NCBI GenBank assembly: GCA_963850995.1
Contig: CAWKNQ010000003.1
Span: forward strand, 19,373 to 83,372
Direction: 5' to 3'
Source of the DNA: Gaiellasilicea sp963850995
GTDB lineage: Bacteria; Actinomycetota; Thermoleophilia; Gaiellales; Gaiellaceae
Length of the DNA: 64,000 bases
Below the pieces are notes generated by a model. That model did not search any database. It was not told the origin of the DNA and was given only the letters and a program-made list of their open reading frames with translations. How positions within the stretch are numbered: position 1 is the stretch's first letter; the number at the start of each line of letters is the position of its first letter. This document shows, in pieces, positions 17,057-28,219 of this stretch. Made by a program: the position numbers and the translations under genes.

Positions 17057-17536
17057 ATGCTGTGCTCGAGCCAGATCCGGAACGTCCTGACCGCCGTCGC
17101 GGTGGCGCTCCTGCTCGTGCCGGCGGCCACCGCGACGACGACGCTGAGCAAGAACGAGCGCTCGCTGCTCGCGGCGGTCAACGACGTGCGAGCCGCTCAC
17201 GACTTGCGCCCGCTCCGGGTCGATCCCACCCTCGTCCGCGCCGCACGCGCCCACTCGGCTGCGCTGCTGCGCAAGAACGAGTTCACGCACGGGCCGTTCG
17301 CGGCGCGGATTGCGCGCCACGGCGCCCGCGGCTCGGTCTTCGGGGAGAACCTCGCGTGGGGCACCGGCTCCTACTCGAACGCAAGGAGCATCGTGCGCTC
17401 ATGGCTCGGAAGCCCGGGGCATCGGGCGAACCTGCTCCGGCCGGGCTGGAGCCGGATCGGCATCGGCACACGCGTCGGCACCTTTCTCGGCAACGACGGC
17501 GCGACTGTCGTGACGGCCGACTTCGCCGGCTCCTAG
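17057..17536 (+). CDS. Secreted CAP-domain (SCP/PR-1-like) protein
   Basis: Exported protein of 159 residues. The signal peptide MLCSSQIRNVLTAVAVALLLVP ends around AATA. The CAP domain follows: SLLAAVNDVRAAHDLRPLRVD, the His of FTHGPFAARIARHG, the Glu of VFGENLAWGTG and SPGHRANLLRPGWSRIGIG. Bacterial CAP proteins are extracellular and of varied or unknown activity. An upstream ATG at 16946 is in frame but would extend over a region with no signal-like sequence, so 17057 is preferred. Paired hairpins follow the stop. Confidence 0.88.
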   Translation: MLCSSQIRNVLTAVAVALLLVPAATATTTLSKNERSLLAAVNDVRAAHDLRPLRVDPTLVRAARAHSAALLRKNEFTHGPFAARIARHGARGSVFGENLAWGTGSYSNARSIVRSWLGSPGHRANLLRPGWSRIGIGTRVGTFLGNDGATVVTADFAGS

Positions 17537-17550
17537 CGCGCCCTGACCGG

Positions 17551-17588
17551 CTGCGCCTCCCGGCCGGCGGAGCCGGCCTCCGGCGCAG
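17551..17588. terminator. Nested hairpin between convergent genes (first)
   Basis: Inner stem GGCCGGC-GGA-GCCGGCC is enclosed by an outer stem CTGCGCC/GGCGCAG, giving 14 bp in all with a small internal loop. It lies between the CAP gene (plus) and the response regulator (minus) and can terminate from either side. Confidence 0.6.
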
Positions 17589-17612
17589 CCTCGCGCCGCT
17601 CGCGCCGCTCTA

Positions 17613-17647
17613 GCCGGCGGGCCGTACCGCCGTACTGTCCCGCCGGC
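17613..17647. terminator. Second hairpin between convergent genes
   Basis: A 9-bp perfect stem GCCGGCGGG / CCCGCCGGC with a 17-nt loop that itself contains GTAC-CGCC-GTAC. Together with the first hairpin it forms a double termination region before the response-regulator stop at 17685. Confidence 0.5.
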
Positions 17648-17684
17648 CGGCGCAGCGCGAGCGACGCGTCAGGACGCGCTAGGC

Positions 17685-18122
17685 CTAGCTCTCGGCCATC
17701 AAAGCGCGGAGCTCGGTGAGCTTCTCGCGCCGCAGCTCGTCGCGCTCGCCCCGCTCGAGCCGTTGGAGAACCTCGCGGACGAGCGGCGCCAGCTCGACGG
17801 GGTTGAACGGCTTCGTGATGTAGTCGACGCCCCCGATGTCGAGCCCGCGAGCGCGGTCGCGGAACTCGGCGCGCGCGGTCAAGAAGATGATCGGGATCTC
17901 CGCGGTGGCCGCGTCGTCGAGCAGGACTTCGGCGACGGCCCAGCCGTCGAGCCCGGGCATCATCACGTCGAGCAGGATCACGTCGGGGCGCTCGGCGCCC
18001 GCCTTCTCGAGGCCCGAGGGACCGTCTGCCGCCTCGAGGACGGACATGCCCTCGGCCTCGAGATTGACCCGGCAAAGCAGCCGGATCGGCGCCTCGTCGT
18101 CGATTACCAGCACGTTCGTCAT
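17685..18122 (-). CDS. Single-domain CheY-like response regulator
   Basis: Receiver protein of 145 residues. The acidic pocket is in VLVIDDEAPIR, the phospho-acceptor Asp in VILLDVMMPGLDG, the Thr in IIFLTARAE and the Lys in YITKPFNP. After the REC domain only a helical tail remains (LERGERDELRREKLTELRALM), with no DNA-binding output, so signalling must pass to another protein. It lies 28 nt downstream of the large histidine kinase on the same strand and is probably its partner. Confidence 0.93.
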   Translation of the reverse strand: MTNVLVIDDEAPIRLLCRVNLEAEGMSVLEAADGPSGLEKAGAERPDVILLDVMMPGLDGWAVAEVLLDDAATAEIPIIFLTARAEFRDRARGLDIGGVDYITKPFNPVELAPLVREVLQRLERGERDELRREKLTELRALMAES

Positions 18123-18150
18123 CGCAAGAAGACTCTCTTACCCGCACCTG

Positions 18151-21100
18151 TCATGTCTCACGCGCAGCCGCCGGCAGCTCGAGCACGAACGTCGCGCCGC
18201 GGCCCTCATCCGAGTCGACCCGGATCGTGCCGCCCATGGCGGTGACGAGACCCTCCGCCAGGAAGAGCCCGAGACCGGCCGCGCCCGCGCCGACGACGCC
18301 GGTCGCCGGCGGGTCGACGCGATGGAACTTGCGGAAGATCTTCGCCTGCTCGGCGGCCGGGATGCCGACGCCCTCGTCCTCGACGCTCACCTCGACCGCA
18401 TCCGCGCGGCGCCGTGCGGCGACCGTGACCGTCCCTCCGGCCGGCGAATAGCGAACCGCGTTGTCGAGCAGGTGACCGAGCACCTGTCCGAGCTTGTCCC
18501 GATCGGCCTCGGCGGCGAGCGGCTCGTCGTCGAGCGCGACGACGAAGCGGTGTCCCGCCCGGCCGTCCTTTTGCTCGACCGACCTGACTGCCTCGTTGAC
18601 GACCGCGCCCACGTCGGTCTCACCGAGCTGCACGACGACCGAGCCCGTCTCGAGCTGGGCAACCGAGATGAGCCGGTCGACGATCGTTGTGAGGCGCGCC
18701 GACTCGGACGCGATGTAGCGCAGGAAGGTCGCGCGCTCCTCGTCGCCGAAGGCGATGTCCTTGCGAAGCAGCGTCTCGGCGAAGCCATAGATCGACGTGA
18801 GCGGGGAACGAAGCTCGTGCGAGACCGTCGAGACGAAGTCGGACTTCATCTGCTCGACGCTCCGCTCGCTGGAGATGTCGCGGAAGGCGTAGATCCGGCC
18901 GGCGACCGCTCCTGCTGGATCGGTCATCACCGCCTCGCTGAGCGAGAGCCAGACCTCGTCCTCACCGCGCCTGATCCGGACGAGACGGGTGCTGCCGAGC
19001 GAGCCGTCGTCAGCCGCGAGCGGTCGGCCGAGCGCCTGCTCAGGAGTCCTTCCGAGCGCGTCCCCCTGCGGCACCCCGGTCACGCGCTCGGCGGCCGGGT
19101 TCCAGAGCACGACCTTGCCCTGACGGTCGACCGCGACGATGCCGTCGGCGACGTTGGCGAGGATCGCTTCGCTCCGCTGCTGCTCGTGACTCACGCCCTG
19201 GTACAGCTCGGCGTTCGCGCTCGCGCTCGCAGTGGTGGCAGCGAGTGCGTGCAGCGCCTCCTGCTCCTCCTCGCGCCAGCGGCGCGGACTGCGGTCGTAG
19301 ACGGCGAGGATTCCCCGCACCGACCCGTCCGGCCCGATCATCGGCACGCCCAGATACGCGGCGTGCCCGATCGCCAGCATCTGATCGGCTTCGCGGGTGC
19401 GAGGATCGTCGCGCACGTCGACGATCGCGCGCGCAGACCGCGTCTGGACGATGTCGCCGACGAGCCATGCAGTCGACGGAGTGCGGGCTCCGAACGAGCT
19501 CGGATCATGGTCTCCGGCGGCTGCGCGGACCACGACCTCGTCGTCCTCGAGCATCTGAACTGAGGCCGCGTCGGCCTGAAGCAGGCCGATCGCCGCGCGG
19601 GCGGCGAAGTCGAGGACGTTGTCGGGGTCGAGCTCCCCAGCGAGCTCGCGGCTCGCGCGGGCGAGGCGCTGCGCCACCGAGCGTGCATGCCGCTCCCGTT
19701 CGTACAGCTCGCTTCGCTCGAGCGCGCCCTGGGCTGCGCCCGCCACTTGCCCCGCGAGCTCGAGCTCCTCGTCCGCGAACGTCGTCTCCTCGCGGAAGAA
19801 GACGAGCACGAGCCCGAGCTCCTCAGCGTCCGCCTGGACGAGGGGGATCACAAGCATCGAGCGGCGTTCGGCCAGTGCGGCCGCACGAGCGAGCCCCTTG
19901 TCGAAACGGCCGTCTCCGTCGAGCCTGGGCGAGGCGAGCAGCTTGCCGGCCCGAGCCGCGGCGGCGAGCGTCGCCGTGTCGTCGCGCAGGTAGCCGGCGA
20001 GATCCGGCCCCAGCGAGTGGCCCCCGGCGAGCCGAAGCTCGCCCTCGTGGCTGCGTAGGACCGCAGCCGAGTCGGCGCCCAGCGCCTCGGCGGCGGCCTG
20101 GGCGACGGCGTCGAGCGTCGCGTCGGCCGAGAGCGGCTCGCTCAGCACCGACGCGATCCGGAAGAAGCCGCGCTGGACCTGCGCCTGGCGCGTGGTCTCC
20201 TCGTACGCCTCGGCGTTGCGCAAGGCGACGGCGGCGAGGCTGGCGAATGCCTCGATCAGGCGCAGGGCGGACTCGTCGAACCGTCCGGGCTCGCGCGAGC
20301 AGACACCGAGCACCCCGAGCGTCTCGCCGAACGAGAGGATCGGCGCGTCCATTACCTCCTCGAACGCCGCGTATGTACCCGCCGGCGGCGGCTGCTCCGT
20401 CGCGGCGAAGTCACGGCGGAGCACCGGCTGGCCGGATCCGATCGCTTCGCCGATCGTCCCCTCCAGGAGGATGCGTCGCCCGACCTCGGACTCGGGCAAC
20501 CCGACCACCGCGCGGCACACGAGCTCGCGGCCGTCGGGCGCGAACGTCCAACAATCCGCCGCGTCGGCGTCGACGAGCGCCCGGAGCTCTTGCACGAGAC
20601 GCGAGATGACGACATCCACGCGCAGGTCACTCGTCAGCGCCTGTCCAGCCTTCAGGAGTGCTCGCTGCTCGGCGAGCCTGCGGTCGCTCTCACGCAGCAG
20701 GCGCCGCGTGTCGATCGCCGTCGCGGCCTCGTGCGCGACCGCCTCCGCGAGCGTGATCTCGGACTCCTGCCACTCCGTCGGGTCCGTTCGGTGCAGTCCG
20801 AGCACGCCGATCACGCGCTCGAACGCGACGATCGGGGTCGCAAGCACGGCCCTCGTGTCACGGTTCGTCAGCTCGTGCACGTGTCCGAGCGTGGGATCGT
20901 CGAGGTCGGGAGCATCCAGCACGTCGTCCACCGCAATCGTTCGGCGCGTGCGCGCTGCCAGGTTGGTGACGGGCAGTCGGCTGACGTCGCCGAGCCGCGG
21001 TACGCCGGGCGCATCCCACTCGGCGAGGACCGGCATCGGCTCACCAGGCTCGCCCAGGCGGATGAAACAGCGATCGACGTTCGCCGCCCTCGCGGTCTCC

Positions 21101-22059
21101 TCGACCGCGACCTGGAGGAGCTCGTCGAGGTCGCGCCGCGACCGGAGGGCGAGCGAGATGCGGGCGATCAGGCGCTCCCGCTCGAGCGCGTCGGCGAGTG
21201 CCCGCCTGGAGCGCGTCCGCTCCAGGGCGAGTCCCGCCTCGGCCGCGAGGGTCTGCATCAACGCCAGCTCGCGCTCGTCGAACAGGCGGCGCTCGCGCGT
21301 CGCGGCGAAGACGACGCCGGTGACCTCGTCGTGTGCCCGCATCGGGACGAAGGCGCAGCTCTTCACCTGTGCGATCTCGTTCAGGCGCTTGTTCACGAGT
21401 GGGGACGTCTCGGCGTCGAAGACCGCGAAGCCGGCCCCCTCACGGACGACGGTGCCGGTCCCGGACGCCTCGTGCTCGAGCGAGATGACCTCCCCGAGCA
21501 GGAGCTCGCTCTCGTTGCCGCGGTCACGCCCCGCGACGACGCGCGCCGTGCGCCCTTCGTCTTCGACGAGCGCCAGGTGCGCCAGGTCGAGCCGGAAAAG
21601 CTCGACGAGCTCAGCAAGGAGCAAGCCGGCAATCTCCGCCTGATCCGCGGCGTCGAGCAGCTGGTGTGAGAGCCGATCGACTCCGGCGAGCTCACGGGCG
21701 CGAAGCGACGACCGCTCCTCTGCCTCCCGGGCACGCCGCACCCCGGTCACGAGCAGCGCCCGATCGTCCCAGTTGCGGAGGATCGCCACCACCGGCACGG
21801 CCGCCAGCACGATGCCGGCGAGCGAGACCAGCACGTGCCCGGCCAACGCCTCCTGGGTGACGAGGGTCACGATCCCGACGACCGCCGCCGCGAGACCGAT
21901 GCACGGGAAGACGAGAGCCACGGCGAAGCCGATCTCGCGCCTGCCGCCTCGCTCCCGCCAGAGGGCGGGCGCGAGCGCGACGCCCACGGTGAGGTAGAGC
22001 GCCGCGAGAACGAGCAACGGCACCGCGTTGAACAGCACCGCCTGTGTCTCCGCGTTCAC
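18151..22059 (-). CDS. Membrane multi-GAF/PAS sensor histidine kinase
   Basis: Very large kinase, about 1302 residues. The N-terminus has about three transmembrane segments (NAVPLLVLAALYL to VLAAVPVVAIL). Then come about five GAF-type domains (residues ~125-970), a PAS domain (ILANVADGIVAVDRQGKVVLWN), the HisKA helix with phospho-acceptor H1081 (VSTVSHELRSPLTSI), and a HATPase with N box LLDNAVRYSPAGG and G boxes DEGVGIP and GAAGLGLFLAEGLV. The GTG at 22059 is chosen because GAGG lies 7 nt upstream; another GTG at 22089 is possible. Repeated GAF domains suggest sensing of several small ligands or light/redox cofactors; none can be named. Confidence 0.92.
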   Translation of the reverse strand: MNAETQAVLFNAVPLLVLAALYLTVGVALAPALWRERGGRREIGFAVALVFPCIGLAAAVVGIVTLVTQEALAGHVLVSLAGIVLAAVPVVAILRNWDDRALLVTGVRRAREAEERSSLRARELAGVDRLSHQLLDAADQAEIAGLLLAELVELFRLDLAHLALVEDEGRTARVVAGRDRGNESELLLGEVISLEHEASGTGTVVREGAGFAVFDAETSPLVNKRLNEIAQVKSCAFVPMRAHDEVTGVVFAATRERRLFDERELALMQTLAAEAGLALERTRSRRALADALERERLIARISLALRSRRDLDELLQVAVEETARAANVDRCFIRLGEPGEPMPVLAEWDAPGVPRLGDVSRLPVTNLAARTRRTIAVDDVLDAPDLDDPTLGHVHELTNRDTRAVLATPIVAFERVIGVLGLHRTDPTEWQESEITLAEAVAHEAATAIDTRRLLRESDRRLAEQRALLKAGQALTSDLRVDVVISRLVQELRALVDADAADCWTFAPDGRELVCRAVVGLPESEVGRRILLEGTIGEAIGSGQPVLRRDFAATEQPPPAGTYAAFEEVMDAPILSFGETLGVLGVCSREPGRFDESALRLIEAFASLAAVALRNAEAYEETTRQAQVQRGFFRIASVLSEPLSADATLDAVAQAAAEALGADSAAVLRSHEGELRLAGGHSLGPDLAGYLRDDTATLAAAARAGKLLASPRLDGDGRFDKGLARAAALAERRSMLVIPLVQADAEELGLVLVFFREETTFADEELELAGQVAGAAQGALERSELYERERHARSVAQRLARASRELAGELDPDNVLDFAARAAIGLLQADAASVQMLEDDEVVVRAAAGDHDPSSFGARTPSTAWLVGDIVQTRSARAIVDVRDDPRTREADQMLAIGHAAYLGVPMIGPDGSVRGILAVYDRSPRRWREEEQEALHALAATTASASANAELYQGVSHEQQRSEAILANVADGIVAVDRQGKVVLWNPAAERVTGVPQGDALGRTPEQALGRPLAADDGSLGSTRLVRIRRGEDEVWLSLSEAVMTDPAGAVAGRIYAFRDISSERSVEQMKSDFVSTVSHELRSPLTSIYGFAETLLRKDIAFGDEERATFLRYIASESARLTTIVDRLISVAQLETGSVVVQLGETDVGAVVNEAVRSVEQKDGRAGHRFVVALDDEPLAAEADRDKLGQVLGHLLDNAVRYSPAGGTVTVAARRRADAVEVSVEDEGVGIPAAEQAKIFRKFHRVDPPATGVVGAGAAGLGLFLAEGLVTAMGGTIRVDSDEGRGATFVLELPAAARET

Positions 22060-22097
22060 TGGGCGACCTCGGATGATAGTTCGAGGCACCCCAGTTT

Positions 22098-22117
22098 GAA
22101 AGATAGGCCGTCCGGCC
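22098..22117. repeat. Palindrome-bearing motif shared with 28974-28993 (copy 1)
   Basis: GAAAGATAGGCCG followed by TCCGGCC, with the palindromic core GGCCG-NN-CGGCC. Here the core extends to an 8-bp inverted repeat ATAGGCCG/CGGCCTAT. It sits 39 bp upstream of the histidine kinase start. A second copy with 19 of 20 identical bases lies 37 bp upstream of a small gene near 28.9 kb, so it may be a regulatory site. Confidence 0.5.
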
Positions 22118-22159
22118 TATTGGAACTCGCTCGAGGGCGGGATAGCGTAGTCGCACTGG

Positions 22160-22285
22160 GCGATGCGCCCCGCGATGTGCGGGGAGCATTGGACAAGGGC
22201 CCTGTCGCGACGACCCCCCGATGCGGCAGGGCCCTGATCCATGCGCAAGATGCGGGATCTGCGGGAGCAGATCCTGCATCGCGCG
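22160..22285 (+). other. Hairpin-rich segment before ispH (candidate leader or small RNA)
   Basis: Three successive strong hairpins. 22163-22189: ATGC and CCCCGC stems. 22196-22208/22223-22235: 13 bp, one G-U, with a loop containing CCCCCC. 22249-22262/22267-22280: 14 bp, one G-U, with loop GGGA. The G-U pairs fit a plus-strand RNA. The segment lies between the kinase start and ispH. An open frame in phase with ispH passes through it but shows no protein-like conservation that I recognise. No known riboswitch matched by eye. Confidence 0.45.
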
Positions 22286-22390
22286 AACACCCCTAAAGGC
22301 GTCCGCTTTCGCGGCCGCGGGCTCATTGACGAGAGCTCCGTCGGCCGAATAACGAAGGATCCGAGGTCGGCGGAGCTACGATCCCTCGCG

Positions 22391-23347
22391 ATGGTCGAAC
22401 GGGTCCTGCTCGCGTCGCCCCGCGGCTACTGCGCCGGGGTCGAGCGCGCCGTCGAGACGGTCGAGCTGGCGCTGGAGCACTACGGGCCGCCCGTCTACGT
22501 GCGCAAGCAGATCGTCCACAACATCCACGTCGTCCGCGAGCTCGAGGCCCGGGGCGCGATCTTCGTCGAGTCGGAGACGGAGGCGCCGGAGGGCTCGACG
22601 ATCGTCTACTCCGCGCACGGCGTCGCCCCGTCGGTGAACGCCGCCTCCGCGGGCCTCGGTCACAACGTGATCGACGCCACGTGCCCGCTCGTGACGAAGG
22701 TGCACGTCCAGGCGCGCCGGTACGCGGCGGCCGGCTACACCGTTCTCCTCATCGGCCACGCGGGGCACGAGGAGGTCGTCGGCACGATGGGTGAGGCCCC
22801 CGAGGCGACCGTGCTCGTCCAGGACGTCGCCGAGGCCGAGGCCCTGCAGCTGCCCGCCGACGCGAAGGTCGCCTACATCACGCAGACGACGCTCTCGGTG
22901 GACGAGACCGCGGAGATCATCTCCGTCCTGCGCCGCCGCTTCCCTGAGATCCACGCGCCGAAGAAGGAGGACATCTGCTACGCGACCTCCAACCGGCAGT
23001 GGGCCGTGAAGGAGATGCTGCAGGAGGTCGACCTGCTGCTCGTGATCGGCTCGCGCAACTCCTCCAACTCGAACCGGCTCGTCGACGTCGCCCGCGCGGG
23101 CGGGGTCGACGCCTACCTGATCGACGACGAAAGCGAGATCGAGGAAGCCTGGCTCGACGGTGTCGCGACCGTCGGCGTCACGTCGGGAGCATCCGCGCCC
23201 GAGAAGCTCGTCAGCCGGGTCTGCGACTGGTTCCGCGTCCGCGGCGTCGAGCGGATCGAGCCTTTCCGGATGGTCGACGAAGACGTCACCTTCCGGCTGC
23301 CGGTCGAGCTCCGGCGTGAGCTCGCGCTCGCCGAGAGCCAGCGCTAG
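22391..23347 (+). CDS. ispH: 4-hydroxy-3-methylbut-2-enyl diphosphate reductase
   Basis: Last enzyme of the MEP isoprenoid pathway, making IPP and DMAPP, 318 residues. The [4Fe-4S]-binding cysteines are visible in SPRGYCAGVERAV, VIDATCPLVTKVH and KKEDICYATSNRQ. The substrate-binding motifs HGVAPS, GHAGHEEVVGTMGE and SRNSSNSNRLVDVA are also present. The start MVERVLLASPRGYC is chosen; the frame continues upstream through a hairpin-rich region that is unlikely to be coding. A following gene on the opposite strand overlaps its 3' neighbourhood closely, and no terminator was noted. Confidence 0.97.
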   Translation: MVERVLLASPRGYCAGVERAVETVELALEHYGPPVYVRKQIVHNIHVVRELEARGAIFVESETEAPEGSTIVYSAHGVAPSVNAASAGLGHNVIDATCPLVTKVHVQARRYAAAGYTVLLIGHAGHEEVVGTMGEAPEATVLVQDVAEAEALQLPADAKVAYITQTTLSVDETAEIISVLRRRFPEIHAPKKEDICYATSNRQWAVKEMLQEVDLLLVIGSRNSSNSNRLVDVARAGGVDAYLIDDESEIEEAWLDGVATVGVTSGASAPEKLVSRVCDWFRVRGVERIEPFRMVDEDVTFRLPVELRRELALAESQR

Positions 23348-23353
23348 CTTCGT

Positions 23354-23898
23354 CTACTGCGGGACCGGCGGGGCGGCATCCGGGCACGTGTCGGCCTGAT
23401 AGTGGGCAAAGCGTTCGGGCGGCAGGATCCACGCCCAGCCCCCGCCGACGCGGATCGCGTGCACGTTGTCCCGGACGACCGTCCGCTCCGAGGTGGCGAC
23501 GTCGAGCAGCACGACCTCGACGGGAACGACAAGGCTCGGCCTGAGCTCTCCGGCACTGACGAGGATGGGCTCGTCGACCGCGGCACCGGCCCGAACCGAG
23601 ACATGACCACCCCCGGAATCGGCGAGAGCCGCTCGCACCGCACGAACTCGTTCCGCCCGGCCGCCCGGCGATGCGCCGGGTGGAGCAGCGGCCAGGCCTC
23701 GTCGTAGCGGTTCTCCGCGATCATCCGCACGACGGTACGAACGAACACGACCGCCTCCGCGTCCGAGGCCCGAACGACCGGAGTGCGCGTCGGAACCGAC
23801 GCCGCCCGTAGGCCGTCGACGCCGGCGGCTGCCGCGACAACGGCGCAGAACGAGGCGATCGCGGCCACGATGCTCGCCCAGATGAAGCGGATCGTCAT
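23354..23898 (-). CDS. Unknown membrane-anchored or secreted protein, one frameshift
   Basis: Not recognised. The N-terminus MTIRFIWASIVAAIASFCAVV is a signal peptide or anchor, followed by a helical region ending in ENRYDEAWPLLHPAHRRAAG, a phrase common in NTF2-like or accumulation-type domains. After about residue 97 the sense frame moves (one base missing or two extra near 23600) and continues VRAGAAVDEPILVSAGELRPS to GGGWAWILPPERFAHYQAD. Total length is about 180 residues. The two halves read as one protein when joined. A 58-bp segment spanning its start is duplicated near 24670. Confidence 0.55.
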
Positions 23899-23938
23899 GC
23901 AGACCAGACGGCACGCGGGTCCGAGATCTTCCGTCGAC
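23881..23938. repeat. Direct repeat, copy 1 (start of unknown gene)
   Basis: About 58 bp repeated at 24670-24727. The first 25 bases are identical and the rest differ at several positions. It covers the first codons of the gene starting at 23898 (MTIRFI) and about 40 bp upstream. Confidence 0.75.
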
Positions 23939-23959
23939 GAGGCTTAACGCCCTTACAGC

Positions 23960-23989
23960 GGAGAGCCCCGCGGGTCCGCGGGGCTCTCC
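23960..23989 (-). terminator. Terminator hairpin after the 24014 gene
   Basis: A perfect 13-bp stem GGAGAGCCCCGCG / CGCGGGGCTCTCC with a four-base loop. It lies 25 nt beyond the stop of the secreted protein gene transcribed leftwards and before the start of the next gene at 23898. Confidence 0.7.
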
Positions 23990-24013
23990 CAGGCGAGGGT
24001 CAGATTCGGCGTT

Positions 24014-24565
24014 TTACCGATACACGAAGGTCGAGCTCCCAGTGACCCGAACGCGGAGCTGGCTGGAGTGCGGCCCCAGCTCGCGCGACTCTCCCTCGAC
24101 CACCGCGGGCAACACCTCGCCGTCCACCGTCTGAAGCTCCGCCGCCGGGATCCGCAGGGTCTTCGACGTCACGAGGCAATCGAACTGCCAGTAGCCGGCG
24201 CCCTCGATCCGTCTTGCGCCGATGCAGTGCGCGCCGTCGATCTTCAGCCCGCTGCGGACGTCCCTCAACGCATCCTGATAGCGCATGTACCAGTCGAAGT
24301 AGCTCCACCACGCGACATCGTTCTCCGCTTCCATTGCGAGCGTCTGGAGTCCAATGAAGCGCTCGGCTCCCCGTCGCAACTCCTCCTCCAGGGCGACCCT
24401 TGTCGCCCGGTCGAGTCGCAACCGGACGTCTCTCACGACGGACCGCTCGGCCTTGGACTCCGTCCACGCGACGCTGCTCGCCGCAGTCGCAGCGGTGCCG
24501 GCAGAGACGCCCACGCTCGCGATCAGCACGACCGCGAGCCCCATGATTCTCCATGCGTGTTTCAT
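24014..24565 (-). CDS. Unknown secreted protein
   Basis: Not recognised. Protein of 183 residues with a clear signal peptide (MKHAWRIMGLAVVLIASVGVSAG, cleavage near ATAA). The mature part is mixed helical (ERSVVRDVRLRLDRATRVAL, WWSYFDWYMRYQDALRDV) with one Cys pair (HCIGARR, FDCLVTS) that could form a disulfide. The RBS GGAGGAG lies a few bases before the ATG. Its start overlaps the stop of a 41-codon frame that begins in the duplicated segment at 24670-24727. Confidence 0.7.
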   Translation of the reverse strand: MKHAWRIMGLAVVLIASVGVSAGTAATAASSVAWTESKAERSVVRDVRLRLDRATRVALEEELRRGAERFIGLQTLAMEAENDVAWWSYFDWYMRYQDALRDVRSGLKIDGAHCIGARRIEGAGYWQFDCLVTSKTLRIPAAELQTVDGEVLPAVVEGESRELGPHSSQLRVRVTGSSTFVYR

Positions 24566-24687
24566 CGCTCCTCCTTTGAGTGCCAGGTCCTCCTCGGAGC
24601 CCCGAGCCGCCGCATAGCCAGTCCTTCAGGCTCCTGACTTGGCCCGGGCGCGATGGACCGGCTCGCCAGGATGAAGCGGATCGTCAT
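24562..24687 (-). CDS. Possible small ORF or truncated gene copy (41 aa)
   Basis: The frame starts MTIRFILASR, matching the first residues of the protein at 23898 (MTIRFIWAS), and then diverges into unrelated sequence. Its stop overlaps the ATG of the following secreted-protein gene (ATGA). It begins in the duplicated 58-bp block just after ileS. It may be the stub of a duplicated gene used only to couple translation, or meaningless. Confidence 0.3.
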   Translation of the reverse strand: MTIRFILASRSIAPGPSQEPEGLAMRRLGAPRRTWHSKEER

Positions 24688-24727
24688 GCAGACCGGACGG
24701 GGCGCCGGTCCGCAATCTTCCGTCGGC
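24670..24727. repeat. Direct repeat, copy 2 (just after ileS)
   Basis: Second copy of the segment at 23881-23938, beginning two bases after the ileS stop region. The 25-base block GATGAAGCGGATCGTCATGC plus AGACC is identical in both. The gene between the copies (24014-24565) may have arrived with a duplication or insertion event. Confidence 0.75.
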
Positions 24728-24729
24728 CG

Positions 24730-27789
<3,060 letters not shown>

Positions 27790-27891
27790 GCGGTCGATTC
27801 TAGGGAACACTCTTCGGCGCTCTGTCGTTTTCAGCCATACGAGAGCGGGTATCCCGTCTCTCGCTCCCCCAGCGAAAGGAACCACCAGAAC

Positions 27892-28212
27892 ATGGCAACT
27901 GCAGTCAAGGAAGACACGTTCACGCACGAAGTGCTCGAGAGCGACACGCCGGTGATCGTGGACTTCTGGGCCGAGTGGTGCGGCCCGTGCCACGCCGTCG
28001 CGCCCGTGCTCGACAGGATCGTCGAGGAGCGCTCCGGCGAGGTCAAGCTCGTGAAGGTGAACATCGACGAGGAGCGCGCCCTGGCCGAGCGCTACGGCAT
28101 CGCTTCGATCCCGACGATGATCCTCTTCCGGGACGGCGAGCCGTCCGAGGTCGCGATCGGCGCGCAGCCCAAGGGCATGCTGGAGAAGAGCCTCGGCCTC
28201 GCAGCCGAGTAG
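27892..28212 (+). CDS. trxA: Thioredoxin
   Basis: Protein-disulfide reductase of 106 residues. The active site is WCGPC (C30 and C33) in DFWAEWCGPCHAVAPVLD, with the conserved cis-Pro in GIASIPTMILFRDGE. It diverges from ileS. The intergenic region has a hairpin (CGAGAG-CGGG-TAT-CCCG-T-CTCTCG, about 27840-27865) and an AAAGGA ribosome-binding site. A thioredoxin could serve as reductant for the UGA-containing peroxiredoxin at 34.6 kb, but there is no genetic link in the sequence. Confidence 0.95.
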   Translation: MATAVKEDTFTHEVLESDTPVIVDFWAEWCGPCHAVAPVLDRIVEERSGEVKLVKVNIDEERALAERYGIASIPTMILFRDGEPSEVAIGAQPKGMLEKSLGLAAE

Positions 28213-28219
28213 CTAGCCT

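Noticed and set aside
22241..22390. A 50-residue N-terminal extension of IspH
   Set aside because: The region is a set of strong hairpins and its translation is not like known IspH; MVERVLLASPRGYC is the family start.
27790..27891. A T-box leader before ileS
   Set aside because: Only 102 bp separate ileS from the divergent trxA, and no T-box anticodon-like or TGGNACC element was seen.
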